Shown piece after piece: positions 34,030-46,600 of a DNA stretch of 64,000 bases. The notes under the pieces were generated by a model. It saw only the letters and a list, made by a program, of their open reading frames with translations. It was not told the origin of the DNA and did not search any database. The DNA is taken from contig JAOWCC010000442.1 of NCBI GenBank assembly GCA_030867875.1, forward strand, positions 558,001 to 622,000, in the 5' to 3' direction. The translations under genes were made by a program, and so were the position numbers. Source of the DNA: Actinernus sp. WN-2022 (lineage: Eukaryota; Cnidaria; Anthozoa; Actiniaria; Actinernidae). The stretch's first letter is position 1; every line of letters begins with the position of its first letter.

Positions 34030-35460
34030 AAAACAGGCTCCAGATAAGAAAGGAACAGTTGAATGACAAGGAATGTTAACAGATGTTAATTTTCTATTCT
34101 TCTTTCTCATAATTTCATTCAATAGAAGACCATTGAAATAATGCACTTTCATTGGCTAATTTTTGAAGTTTAAATTTATTTTTGATCAAACTAACTATGG
34201 TTTGATTTGGGAGAAATTTGTATGTGGGGAACGTTTTCAAATTGGTGATTCAAAAATATTTTGTTTTCTCACTTTCCCATTGGCTAGATGGTATTTTCTT
34301 TTCGTTTTCACAGTAAAAAATGGTCAACAGCAGACAGATTCCTACAATTTTCACTTGTATATAAACTTTGACTGTGAACATCTCAAACAGCACTTTAGGC
34401 ATATTCTATCCAAATCATATGTGCGGATATGCTGATTGCGCAGGGTCTATTGTTCTTGGTGTAGTTCAGACATGTGCCATTACTTAAAAGAAAACACATG
34501 TTGTTTTTGACACTAATTATAAACCACTCCATAGAAGTGTGGCATCTGAATCAATTGACTGATTGAGCTTGTACATTCGTTGTCCCAATTCAGAACATGA
34601 GACAGCTCTCCAGAGTTTCCCAGTACTTTGTTTTCCAATAATAGCGAAATTTATACATTAACTCTTGAGGTACATGCATGTAATACTACATGTATATAAA
34701 AACAAGAAGACATTACTCAAGGGAAAAGTCAGGTAACCTGAATTGGGACAACAAATGTACAAGCTAAATTGGTCAATTGGGATTAGCTAGGTGCAGCAGA
34801 TGAATTAGGTTCTGCACATGTTGTTGCATTGTGGAACTCTGCATGCATACAGGAGTGGTTGACTCAAATGCTACTTTTGTCATGCAACAAACTAATTAAT
34901 GCGTATTAAATTATGCCATCTTGAAATTTAATTTATATTCTAGACCCAGATTTCCTAATTGCCACAGTCAGTTCAATGAATTCAGTAATGGTCCAGATAA
35001 GAACTGTTGTAGAATCCATTGTTCTGAGGCTGAATGAGCCTCTACCACATATGATTTTGCTTGAATATCATCAGCCTTAGTGCCTTAGGAGGTGCACTAT
35101 AGTACAAATTACATCTCGAAAATCAATTATTTTTTATGCTATATTGGCTCTTTTTTTCTGTGAAAACTCAGACAAGCCACCATCCAACCAATATAATATA
35201 ATAGAGAAAACAAAAGATTTTTCAAATACAAATTTGAGAACTTTCCCCACACACGATATTCTTCAAAATTAAACCATAGTTGGTTTGATCAAAAATAAAT
35301 TCAAACCACAAATAAATATCGAATGAAAATGCATTATTTTGATGAGTTTCTATTAAATTTATAAGTATCAACCAATGAAATTACGAGAAAGAGTAATTAT
35401 AGAAAATTAACACCTTTTAACATTCCTTGCCATGGAGCACTACAGTTCTTATCTGGATCA
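34030..35460. mobile_element. 1.4-kb element with ~240-bp inverted ends
   Basis: TCCAGATAAGAAAGGAACAG, AAGGAATGTTAACA and TTAATTTTCTAT at the left pair with ATAGAAAATTAA, TGTTAAAAGG-like text, CAAGGAATG-complement and TTCTTATCTGGA at the right. The pairing runs inward to the TTTGATCAAACTAACTATGG segment (34185 and complement near 35280). No coding frame. A second MITE is nested inside. Confidence 0.75.
34550..34782. mobile_element. Nested MITE with TTGTCCCAATTCAG arms
   Basis: AGCTTGTACATTCGTTGTCC followed by CAATTCAG pairs with CTGAATTGGGACAACAAATG followed by TACAAGCT. Outer bases CAATTGAC and GTCAATTG extend the pairing. It lies in the middle of the 34030-35460 element. Confidence 0.75.
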
Positions 35461-36278
35461 TTACTTAACTTCACCGTCTGAATCAACCAGTTGCTTCGAC
35501 ATCAAACTTACTTGTATTAAGTTTGGTGCATGAAGAGTTCACCGTCTGAAACGGACATAAGACTATGTCAACCAGAGAAGTCTTAGGCCTGGTTTAGTCG
35601 AGACTAAATGTAATTTAGGCATGGTTAAAGAACCAGCGACTACTGTGGGCTCTGTGTTTGCTCGCGTGGCCCTGGGGCTGGTTCATCCGGGACTTGTGCT
35701 TTGTGTTGTTCTCTTGATCGTGGCTCGGTTTCCCGCTTGTCAGTTAGTGATTTAACCCCTGGGTAGTGCTTACATTACTCTTGCTTTGAACAACCAAGTT
35801 CAGGTGGATATAAGGAATGGGCCGTTTGCAGAAATGCAATCACATGGTTGTACTAGATGGCAAAATAATCTGACTTCATATATTTAAAGGCGATAAGTGT
35901 TATAGCAAAACCTGTTTGTTATAAAAATGTCTGTTTCACCTCCAATCGATCGACGTCAATCTTGGGCCGTTTGCAGAAATGCAATGACGTGGTTGTAGTG
36001 GATGGCAAAAAAATCTGACTTCATTATTTTATTTAAAGGCGCTTGTACAAGATCGATAGTGTTGAAGGTGGTCAACCCCTTCATGTAGTGTTGTCAATCT
36101 TTCAAAATCAGCATTTTGAACTTTGTTTGCCACCCAGTAAAGTCCTTCCAATTAATGGGATCACATTATCCGCAGCACGTGACTGTTTCCTGGAAAAGAT
36201 ACAAAGATACACGTATAGAAATTGTGTAGTTTCTGCCTTGTGTTATATTTTAACACTTTTGTTTTCACATGTTCACAG
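35461..36278. other. No exon recognised; two-copy repeat and a 44-codon frame
   Basis: GGCCGTTTGCAGAAATGCAA starts both 35820 and 35963, with about 75 bp conserved in each. A 44-codon frame at 35621-35755 encodes a hydrophobic stretch (VHPGLVLCVVLLIVARF) without any known family. No earlier M13 exon could be found here. Confidence 0.4.
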
Positions 36279-36378
36279 AGTTCTTGGGACATTATTGAAC
36301 CTGAAGGAATTTTCACAAGCATTCAAGTGTCCCGTGGAGAGCCCAATGAATCCTGCTAAGAAGTGTGTCATCTGGTAA
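36279..36378 (+). CDS. Last coding exon of an M13 (neprilysin/ECE-like) metallopeptidase
   Basis: A pyrimidine-rich stretch and TTCACAG precede a frame reading (R)[20 protein letters not shown] and then [12 protein letters not shown] with a TAA stop. This matches the C-terminus of M13 zinc endopeptidases. That family has RV.GTL.N..EF..AF.C, then MNP..KC.(V/I)W, where the Cys pair is disulphide-bonded in the extracellular domain and the last residue is normally Trp. The zinc site (HEXXH) lies in earlier exons, which I could not find within the preceding 5 kb of repeats. Either the introns are long, the upstream part lies outside the window, or this is a relic. In-frame codons upstream of the acceptor do not look like M13. 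Confidence 0.6.
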
Positions 36379-38310
36379 TCAGCACCCACCCTGAATCCCA
36401 AGGATACTGATTGGAGTGTTGCTTGACATACATTGTATAAAACGGTGGGGGGGGGGGGGGGGGGGGGGTTATATGCATTAGGATTTGCTGTGTTTAGCAG
36501 GAGTAATTAAGCAAAGGTTAATAGGAGAGTTTGCCTACTTATACTCTTTTCAGCTAAACTTTGTTTAATTCAGAATTGGATTACACTGAAAGGAAACTGT
36601 AGCTTGTGCAGGCTGTGTCAGTCTGGTTGAGATGACCAGATATCTCTTGTAAGCAAGGTTCTGGCTAAGGCTACATGTATTTGTAGTGTTTGTAGTAGTT
36701 AGACACACTTCCTGTGCATATATGTAATGTTAATGAGCCATGACGTAGTGTACATCCGGGACCTATAATGTTGTGTTCCTGACAAGGCCAGTGAAATTAT
36801 TTACGTGATTTTGATTCAAAGGCCCGATTACAAATTAGGAATCTTGTAATAATAATTAATAATAACTTTATGTAAACTGATAAGACCAATCATCTAATCG
36901 AAAAAGGATTAGCTGGTATCAACTGGTGACCTGAGTAAATAGGGGATGATTTTGTTGTAAGACATTCATTTATACCTGCTGGTTTTAAAGAGTAAAACAA
37001 TAAGTAAGATGAACAACAGATGATAACTTGTACTATTGCTAAAATCATGAGGTACAACGGGCAGAACGACTGTAGGCAGTCCATTTGCAACTGCTAAAAT
37101 TGCAATCAAACCTTGTATAAAATTTTGTTCTCTATTTCACTTGTCAACTAAATCAAATCAACACTGTTTAAGTAACAAAATGTGGCACTTGCGATGCAGA
37201 TCCTAATAGCCATGTACATGCATACAAAACGAAAAGCAAATTCAAACAATATTTACATTTTATTGTCCGCGAGTCCTTTTTGCCTGACGTGGCCCAAATA
37301 GCTTTATGCTTTCTAATTTTGCCATTATTATTGTAACATTTGCTTTTCCTTTATTTCTATTTTTGACCCTTGGAGCATCAATAAAGTTTAAGATTTTAAT
37401 ATCTTGACGTTTTCACTGAGTCTCATGCAATCGTTAAAAGGATTCAGCCAGTCACAAACAGAGAAGCAGGTCATTTATTGACAGGTATCCCTAGAGAATA
37501 ATTACTAAAATAAATTGATGGGCTCAAGATCCCCCAAAAGAGAAAGGCCAGCTACAGTATGTTCACTATATATTATAGCCCCTATTCCAGTAGGGCTGCT
37601 CTAATTTGCATAATGCAAAAAAAGGTAGGGTACTATAAATAGGTGAAGTGAATGCCATCAGACTGTATTAAATAGAAAATAAATATTACACTAAAAGGTA
37701 GTGGCAAACATTTTCTCCTTAAAGGATTGCAGAATACACTTATCAGAGTTCAATATAGAGGAGCGCCCCATGTCAGAGATGACGACAAGCAAATGGACTG
37801 ATTGAGCTTAATTACTTTGTAAAATGAAGGAGAATTAGAGCTTGCCTAGAAAAACTCAGATACTTGTGCTCCATTGTTGTACATGTAGCATTTTTATTAT
37901 TTCAGTCGCCCAGGGTAGGCCGGCACTATTACCCCACTCTACCCAGTCTCAGAAGAGAGATTGACAGAAGTCATCAATGAAAATGTCCCAAAATCATTTT
38001 GCCCCCCCCCCCATTTTCAGGATTGTTTACAGCCATAATTGCAGAAAAAAAATGTTTCTGTAAAAACTCCTGAAGCTGCACTCCTAACAGAGGTTATTTT
38101 TCGTTACTTTCAAAATGTGAAAGGTTAAAAACCTGTGGTTTATATGGAATGAAATACATTATTTTAAAAATTGAGGTACTCATTTTTCAGGTAGCCTTGA
38201 AGTAACAAATAATTAGTCCATTTTGACAAGTTTCACAATTACCTGGAAAATCCCATACTCCATAATATTTAAAGGAATCCAAAATCATTGAATCCTTCTT
38301 TATTAATTGA
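36379..38310. other. No gene; poly-G run and possible poly(A) signal
   Basis: A G homopolymer lies at about 36446-36468. An AATAAA at 37380-37385 (GCATCAATAAAGTTTAAG) could end a transcript carrying the M13 exon, about 1 kb downstream of its stop; this is only a suggestion. The rest is AT-rich without recognised frames. Confidence 0.35.
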
Positions 38311-38456
38311 AGGGCTCCGTGCAAGAACAACGTAAGTGACTTTGATCAACATAAAATTTCTCCCAAGCACATTTACTTATTTCCTTACACTTGAGTAGGG
38401 AGAAGTTCACATTTGATCAAAGTCACTTACGTTACTATTGCACGGAACCCTTCAAT
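38311..38456. mobile_element. ~146-bp palindromic MITE
   Basis: TTGAAGGGCTCCGTGCAA, AACGTAAGTGAC and TTTGATCAA pair with TTGATCAAAGTCACTTACGT and TTGCACGGAACCCTTCAA. It is the same family as the palindrome at 48913-49053 (GGGC..AAGTGACTCCTGATCA). Confidence 0.8.
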
Positions 38457-40133
38457 TGTCAATGTTTAACGACCCTTCAATTAAATGAGGGGTTCTGATA
38501 ATGCTCTTTCAACCCCCGTCCTCCACTTTGGTCAGGTAACATGTCCAGCCCCTTATTAACTGTTAACAGATCACCAAACTCGTGTCTTAAAATCTTACCC
38601 ACAACTGCTATAATCCATTTCTGTTATAATTGCAAAACAACAAATTGATACGGAAGTGCATGTACATTGTACAACAACATTTATTCTTCTTTTGATACAA
38701 ATGTACATTTGTTTAATTAGGCCATCCCAATCAAATGTTTTGTTTACTATTGCCCTATGGTTTATGGTGGTGGGTCGGTCGGTTAAACAAAGAAAACAGC
38801 AGGAGATCTGGAACCAAGTTGGCTTCAGTTGAAGACTCTTGTAAAGATGTTCCTGTTTAGTTGTGGATTGCTGGTGGAGTTAGAAATTAAAATAGTCTGC
38901 CATCTTTTTTCAATCTTCAATATTTTTCCATAACATTGGGTCAGTCTTAAACCTATTTTTGGGGGCTTTTTTTTTTAAAGGGTAGTTTGGGCAATGGCAA
39001 ACAAAATATTTTCAGGGTTCTCACACATTTGCAGTGAAAAAAACAAACTGACATCACACTGACCAAGAAGCATTTGTCACTGACCTCCAGTACACACTTG
39101 TATTTTTTCCAAATATTCAATCGCCATTTTGGAACAGCAACATTTAATGTTGACCGTGATTAATAAAAAACATGATTTTTTTAGATGACCTTACATGTAC
39201 ATACATTACAATTGTATTGTGACAGTATCATTTAGATAATTAAATAATACTCTATACATACATGTAGAACTGAGTCATAGTTAATACAAAACCAATAATA
39301 TTCCTCAAATAACAGGATTCAAGTGTAATCAAATAAGCTATTTAATTGACACAACTTTAAAGTGATACAAAATAACCAAAAAATGAGCAAATAACAAAAT
39401 AATGGTTTATCACATGCTGGAAAATATATTTTACTTTAGAATTAGTTTCTCTATACACATTTAATGAAATTGCTGTTTCTGTTAAAAGAAAACTACCTAA
39501 GTTCACATACCCCATGAATTGACACTACAAACTGCAATATATACACACCACTCTACATACAAGACAACATACAAGATATATACACACCACTCTACATACA
39601 AGACAACATACAAGATAAGTACACTAACAGCATGTGAATATCCTGATGAACATGACAACAATGGAGAATTTGTTCGCCAGAAAGACAGTGCATGGAATAA
39701 GCCATTTACTGGTCTGTGACAAGAATTCTCGATCAAATGAATAAAGGTTTAAAGTTAAGGTTCTGAATTTAAGATATGTACAGCAAAGAAACAATCAAAA
39801 GAATTTAATGTGTTTACCACCTAAAACATTTGACAACTACAAATAAAACGAACCACTTTATAAATAGCATTGCTTTATATCTGTTCAGACACTGAAACAG
39901 TTCTGTGAATAAAACTTAGCTGACATTAATTTTACAAAGAAACTACAACTAAATAAATTTTGTATTTGTATCTCATAAACTGAACGGTTTTAGTAAAGTC
40001 AAGCTTAATTAGTTCTAAAAGAACTCTTGACAATTTAACAGAAATAGTTTACAGGGAAACATTAAACCGATAATCAGTAGTGAAGTTTACAAATAGTAAG
40101 CTCCCATTTACACGGCAAAAAAACTTGGTTGTT
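38457..40133. other. No gene; small tandem repeat
   Basis: A 41-bp unit (ACACACCACTCTACATACAA then GACAACATACAAGATATAT) is present twice at 39540-39620. Otherwise AT-rich unique DNA. Confidence 0.5.
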
Positions 40134-40557
40134 TCAGTAAAATAATGAAAAATGCATCAATAATAAAACCTGCTTTCTATTATAAAAGAATAAGAACGAA
40201 AAGTTATAAAAAGGAGGGAAGCAAACATTTCAAACTAAACATTGTACAGAAAACAGACAGCAATAAAAAATAACGCGCGAGTTTTATCGGAGAAAAAAAT
40301 CCAACTCGTAAAAATGCGAAAAAAGAATAGTTTGATAAATGTTTCAGCAAAATAATGAAAAATGCATTAATAATCAAACCTGCTGTCTATTATAAAAGAA
40401 TAAGAACGAAAAGTAATAAAAAGGAAGGAAGAAAACATTTCAAACTAAACATTGTCGAGAAAACAGACAGCAATAAAAAATAACGCGCGAGTTTTATCGG
40501 AGAAAAAAATCTAACCCGTGTAAAAATGCAAAAAAAGAATAGCTGTGATAAATAGGA
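40134..40557. repeat. Two-copy tandem duplication, ~208 bp
   Basis: GTTTCAGTAAAATAATGAAA through ATAACGCGCGAGTTTTATCG occurs at about 40131 and again at about 40342 with a few substitutions. It lies just downstream of the stop of the CARD-filamin-NHL gene and may be in its 3' UTR. Confidence 0.8.
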
Positions 40558-40636
40558 AGAGTTGTAGATGTTGTACTTACGTGTTGCAGGTTGTAGATAT
40601 TGTGTGTTGATAGAGTAGAGTGGATTCAGTCCTACA

Positions 40637-43600
40637 CTAACGCCATACATGAACACGATGGTTGTATTCTGTCACCATCACAGTACGGCCATCAGGGAGA
40701 ACTGTCAGGTCTACTGGAAACAACATCTCACCAAGATTAGAACCTTCACAACCGAATATACTCACACATTCACCTTCCTGTGTTAGCACCTGAACACGAT
40801 GATTATCACCGTCACAGACCAGTAGATAACTGTGTCCATACACTGTAAGGCCATGGGGATAATTAAACTGACCATTACCTTGTCCACGTGAACCGAACTG
40901 ACGAACGAATTGTCCATTATCATCGGCAAACACACGAATACAATGTTCATCAGAATACGATACAAAATATGTACCGTTAGTGTACGTTATATACCATGGG
41001 TATGTAAATTGGTTACCAAACTCTCTAATAAACACTCCATCTCTACTAAACATATTTACCCCTCGCTTATCTCCACGACTACACACCACAACATTACCCT
41101 GGTTACAAACACATACTCCACAAGGACGCTCAACTCTCCCCTCACCAATACTACGAATAAACACTCCATCTACTGAAAACACTTGAACCCTGTTATTACC
41201 CGTGTCACTAACAATAATATTATTATTGTATTTATCTACTGTGACTCCGCAAGGTGTTTTCATTTCTCCTTTTTTGCTTCCCTCACCACCAAGTTCGCGT
41301 TGATATTCTCCACTGCTATTAAATACTTGAACTCGGTGGTTATAGGTGTCAGCTATGAGAACACACTGCTGTTCATTCACTGTTATGCCCCATGGAAAAT
41401 TAAACTGTCCTCTTCCTTTACCACGAGAACCAAATGTTTTAACAGGTTTCAATTCACTGATAATATTTACAATTCTCTCATCAATGTCGTGTCCTTCAAA
41501 TGTTGTTGTAATTCTGTACTGTCCTTCCTTCACTGTTTTTTGGTGCACAATGTTATTGCCGTTTTCCTTTTCATTATAAACAATCTTTACGTCTATTTGC
41601 CGTCCTTCATTATCCTCCATTTTAACACGTAGTGATTCCTCAGGACAAAAGCACAACTCTCCCATTCTGTTCCTTGTTAATATTCTTAGTTGTATTCCAT
41701 GAAAAACATTTTCTACTTGAACTGTGCTGCGACGAGGGTCGACTGTGAAGAGAAAACACAACACAAACCGTTAGTTGAGAAGAGAGAAATAAAGACAGAA
41801 TTAAACTGAAATTTATACATGTATTAAACACTTAATATTACATGAAGAGTTCTTATTAATTAGGCTAAGGAGTAAGGTAGTATTTCTACACACTAATACA
41901 AACTAGTGTTTTTCAAGTTCTTTTTCAAGTTCTTTACCAAGGTATCAAGATGAAGATTCTTTTCAAAACGGCAGACTAAAAGTAAACTGATTCAGGATGG
42001 CATTTGCTAAAACACCGAACTAATTATTACTACAATATGAGCAGGAGAGATTTTCCAGTTGATATATCGCTCTCAGCAGTAGAGAATGATTAGAAAAATA
42101 ACCGCAGTTCAGAGAAAATTCAACGAGTTCTAACTAAAACAACTTCAATAAAAAAGCTTACCCGGCTATAAACCTGCACATTGTCGAATTCCTTGTTTGA
42201 ATGATAATCTGTTTTCACCCGATAAACTGAATGAAGAAACTATTCTATCTTCATCACGAACACTTCCTGTTAATTTTGTGGACCTGCAGACGTCCTTTTC
42301 GAGAGATTTTGTTCTTTCTAAACACAGAATCAGGTTCTGTGAAGAACTCCAACGTTTTCTTTTCGTTTCTTTGGTGAAGTTGAGCTAAAGTAAGAAATGT
42401 GAACCAATCACAACACAGGAAAGTGCACCAATCACAACGCAGGAACATCCTCGGACGCGTGAGGAAACGTGCTGTACGTGTTGCAGTTAAAGGGTATCTT
42501 ACATCTGTAATCTGATTGGTGGACTTCGATCCGGTTTTTGCTTGATAATTGAAAATTTCCTCAACTTTTCAACCATTACATTATAAAAATAGACGGGATA
42601 ACAAAATATTTATTTTGTAAAAAGAATTGCTTATCGTATAAAATAGAAACTATCGACATTTTCAAGTTACTTTTGATTAGTAAAACATAACGCGATCCAA
42701 ATCACCCTAAAAGCGAGTTCACAATGGCGATTTATTTTTCTGCGTTTATATATTGTAGTGTTGATTTGAGCCAGGTGGCGAATCACCGGGAACAAGATTT
42801 TCGAAACAGCAGTGATTCCCCGGTGACTTGAACTCTTGAAGCCTTTGATAATCCAACTCGTAGCCTAATCATCGTGAAATCTCTGCTAGATTGGTGATAG
42901 GTGCCCAGCAATGTCTTTGTTAAAATATTTGACCCACCTCAGATCACCTGATACGAAGAATTGCATACACTCTGAAGAGAAACTGGGTGGTAATGTGTTG
43001 TCTCGTGATACCGTGGATGAGAGAATTCATCCAAGTGAGGATGATTTAGTTGCTGGTGAATTGTTTCAGTTCAACTGATGAAGTCAACTGAATTACAAAT
43101 CATTCAATCACTAGACAAAATATAAATCTGCTGAAAGTTTTCGACAGAAGTAATTAAAGTCGACATGGTTTGTGGTTAGGAAAACTACTGAGGGGAATAA
43201 GGGGTTCCCCGTAGACATGTTTTGAAAATTAGTAATAAAAACACAGTTTTCTGTTAATTCTGCGACAACAGCTATTATTTCGAGATGTGAAAACAATGAG
43301 ATAATATTTAAATTTCCTAAATCAAATCCGGGTTCACCCGCCAGTTTGGCGTATTAAATAACTGTCCAAACGGTATACTAGGGTTGCGTGACGATCCTAA
43401 GTACGGCTGCGATAAAGATTACATAACTGTAGCTTGATTGCTGATATATGGAAAATGAAATAGGGCCGTATTTGGAATACTGAGGCGGTTAGATGTTGAA
43501 AAGGAAAATCAAGTATTAAATGGGGCGCTCATTTGATACAGGGCGCTAAATCGACTCCTTACGATATAACAGTTGCATGAGCTGTTTTATAGAAAAGTTA

Positions 43601-46600
43601 GCAAGTATACTCGTTACAAAACTAAAAGGTGTGTTCAAAACAAAAATGCCCAAAATACCCAATTTTCGAATGTCGCATGCTACCGAATCGCTCTCTCTTG
43701 ATCTTCTCGTGCTCCTTGTATTATACTACACGTTTAGGTTGATTTACAACAGTCGAGGACAATAAATAGTTCAGTGAAAAACAAGCTTGTACAACATTCT
43801 GTCAATACAGTCAGTCAGCACTTTTAAGTTAAAACTGGGTTTCATAAAACGAATCAATTGTTGCCTTGAACAACAACCTCGAGGGATTTGTGCATATTTT
43901 CGTGTTTTTTTTCGCCAAACACACAAAAACCCTTTTTTTTATGTTATGCGCTCAAGCCCCAGTCAGTTGAAAGGATGGATAACGCTATCCACCTGATAAA
44001 TCCCTATCTAGTGGATACAATAATCTATTTTGGTTAATACTTATACATGTAGGATTTATTCGATGAATAGCGTTATCCACCCTTTGAACAACGTACCGGA
44101 GTCCGTTACATAACATGCTCGTAACACTTACGAGTATAATAATTAACTACAGTGTCGCCGTAACTTACGGGTGTTGCAAACAATAACTGAATTAAATTTA
44201 AGAGACCCCTGGCGGTGCCGTACATTTAGGGGCACTAGAGCAGATTATGTATCTGAGTGGGATAAACTACCGCGCGGACTACAGCACGGTTAGGGATGGA
44301 ACATTATAGTTATAAGTGGGGAGGGTTGTACAATTTTTTCTGGATCGAATGTTTTTTGTATGACTGAAAGTTCTGCACCAATTTGTTTTTCACACCGTTT
44401 GCTTGCACGAATTTGCTTTCCTGAAAAAATAGAAGTTGTAATAGTAATGACGTTTGCACGATATTTTTCCTTCAGTTTGTTGTGTACGATCGATTTTGTT
44501 TTATTTTCAAATACTGTGGTCGAATTTTTTTGGGTATTAAACCAACACCACACCCCCCACCCCCCCTCTAAAATATAATGGGCCATCCCTTACCGTATGG
44601 CTTTCGAGACATTGAAATGGTTTCCCATTGCTTTTTTGCTGCTGATCTTTTTTAGTCGTCCAAAAGGACAAACAGTGGCGGAAATATCCAACTATGACAA
44701 ATATTGCCAAAGCCAAATTAAATTACATGTATGGATTTTGCGTAGAGTTTACCGTCCAAATCATGTCCGCCAATACTGAAGTGTGTTCTAAATATTTCTC
44801 CATTCTCATCCAGCGGTTTCCTGTCGTGACCTCATTTTCTTAACACCTCGCTCTTTTAAAGGCACATTTCTATTATTCTACTAGTAAAACTAGTTTTTAC
44901 AGGAACTAGTTGCCTATCATATCTATTATTAGTACACGCGAAGTTGAATAAATGCCGTCACTCCGCTGAAAATTAGCTCTCAGTAGCAGTCACTGAGGAT
45001 CTGAATCGGGATGGGGGTCTACATGTCAGCTGTCAGGTAAAATTTTGGCTATTTGTCAGTTAGCCCTAGTTAATCATTACTAGAGAAAATTTACAATGTT
45101 TGACCCACAAAAAAACAAATTTGTCAGTTGTCAGTAAATAAATCGTCATTTGTCATTTGTCAGTTATTTTAAGGCCGTTTGTCAGTTATTTTAAGGCCGT
45201 TTGTCAGTAGTCAGTTAACCCCATTCAGACCCTCGTCACAGGAACGGATTCGGTTAATGGCGGACATAAATCCTCAAGATTTGGAAATGAGACTTCCCGT
45301 CGTCATATCGATAAACAGTTTGAAGAGGAAAAATATAGCAACCTTACGTTACGAATACGCAAAAACCGCTATTATGAAAATTTGATCGTATGGGCACTTT
45401 AAATAACGTTTCCAAACTAATGTGTAAAACTATTTTCTATTTAAGATTGGTTACAATTACAGTAAATACATTTAAGGTAATTCAATGGGCTGGATGAATA
45501 CCAATAATTACATGATGGCGATCAGTTTAATTAATGAGTGTAAATAAACTGAAAAATTCAAATTTCATCGGCTGAGCTTCATATCACGGTTTTCTCGAAA
45601 TAAAATATTTAACAACTTATTGTTATTATTCCGATATTTATGTTGAACATAATATCTAAACCTGCCAAATCCTCTACCAATTTGACAAACTTATAAGTGT
45701 ACTAAATAGCCTATTTTCTTTATGAATACCGTAGACTGCATATATAGTCCCCCTTGCACAACCACCCCCATCCACTTGTAATTATGACCTCCATGTATAT
45801 AAATCCTGCATCTCCACCTACTAAAAATATAAACTGCCGCAGGAGATTTTATGCAACCGGGTCCTAGAGTTCAAGTAAAAGTGTTCAAGCCACACGGGAA
45901 CATATTTCGAAGTACTCGCCGGTTTCTCGGGTGAGGTCAAAAATATTTTACCAACACTGAAAAGCTATTCTAACGTGGCGGGTATTTTTTTCTAACGAGA
46001 CGTGTGTCGCGATTTGGAAAAAAAATCAATTGTTCTATTTTATGGTATGCATTTAATAACATGACTGGTCAATGGGCCAACGCACCACTTGTTTTCGTTT
46101 TCAGTCTTGCAACGGCTGTAGCACCACCGAAAATTCAATTGAATGTGTCAGAAATCTAGCTTACATCAAGAACAAATTTACCCTTCTATAAAATGTTTCT
46201 CTTTGCTCCAAATAGGTGATTGTTTAATCTCTGACTTAAGTGACAAACTCGCTTGGATTGGTCCATAAGACACTAAGGCTTAATTGCATATTGTAAACTG
46301 TAATTAAGTGCTCTTGAGCAGATGCTACATTTTTCTTCGAATTTGCTGGAGTGAAAAAATGTCTGCAGCAGGCTACTAATTGCAGAAACCAATTTTAAAA
46401 ATTGCAGCAGTCCTACACCCATCCAGGAATTTAAAATATGTCTGGATTTTATGGGCAGTTTTAATATACTGACTGGGGACTTTTTGCTATCATTTTAGCA
46501 GCAAGAATTGCTACTATTAAATTGCATCTAAATTAAAACATTGCAAGCAGCAGCTATTAAAAATCTAATAAATTCCAATAAACTTTTCCGTACACACAAT

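Noticed and set aside
41183..41632. 149-codon plus-strand frame opposite the NHL exon
   Set aside because: A shadow of the minus-strand NHL/filamin coding sequence; the minus strand has clear domain matches.
42760..42840. Inverted repeat around AATCACCGGGAAC / GATTCCCCGGTGA
   Set aside because: Pairing is short and imperfect, with no visible target duplication; not supported as an element.
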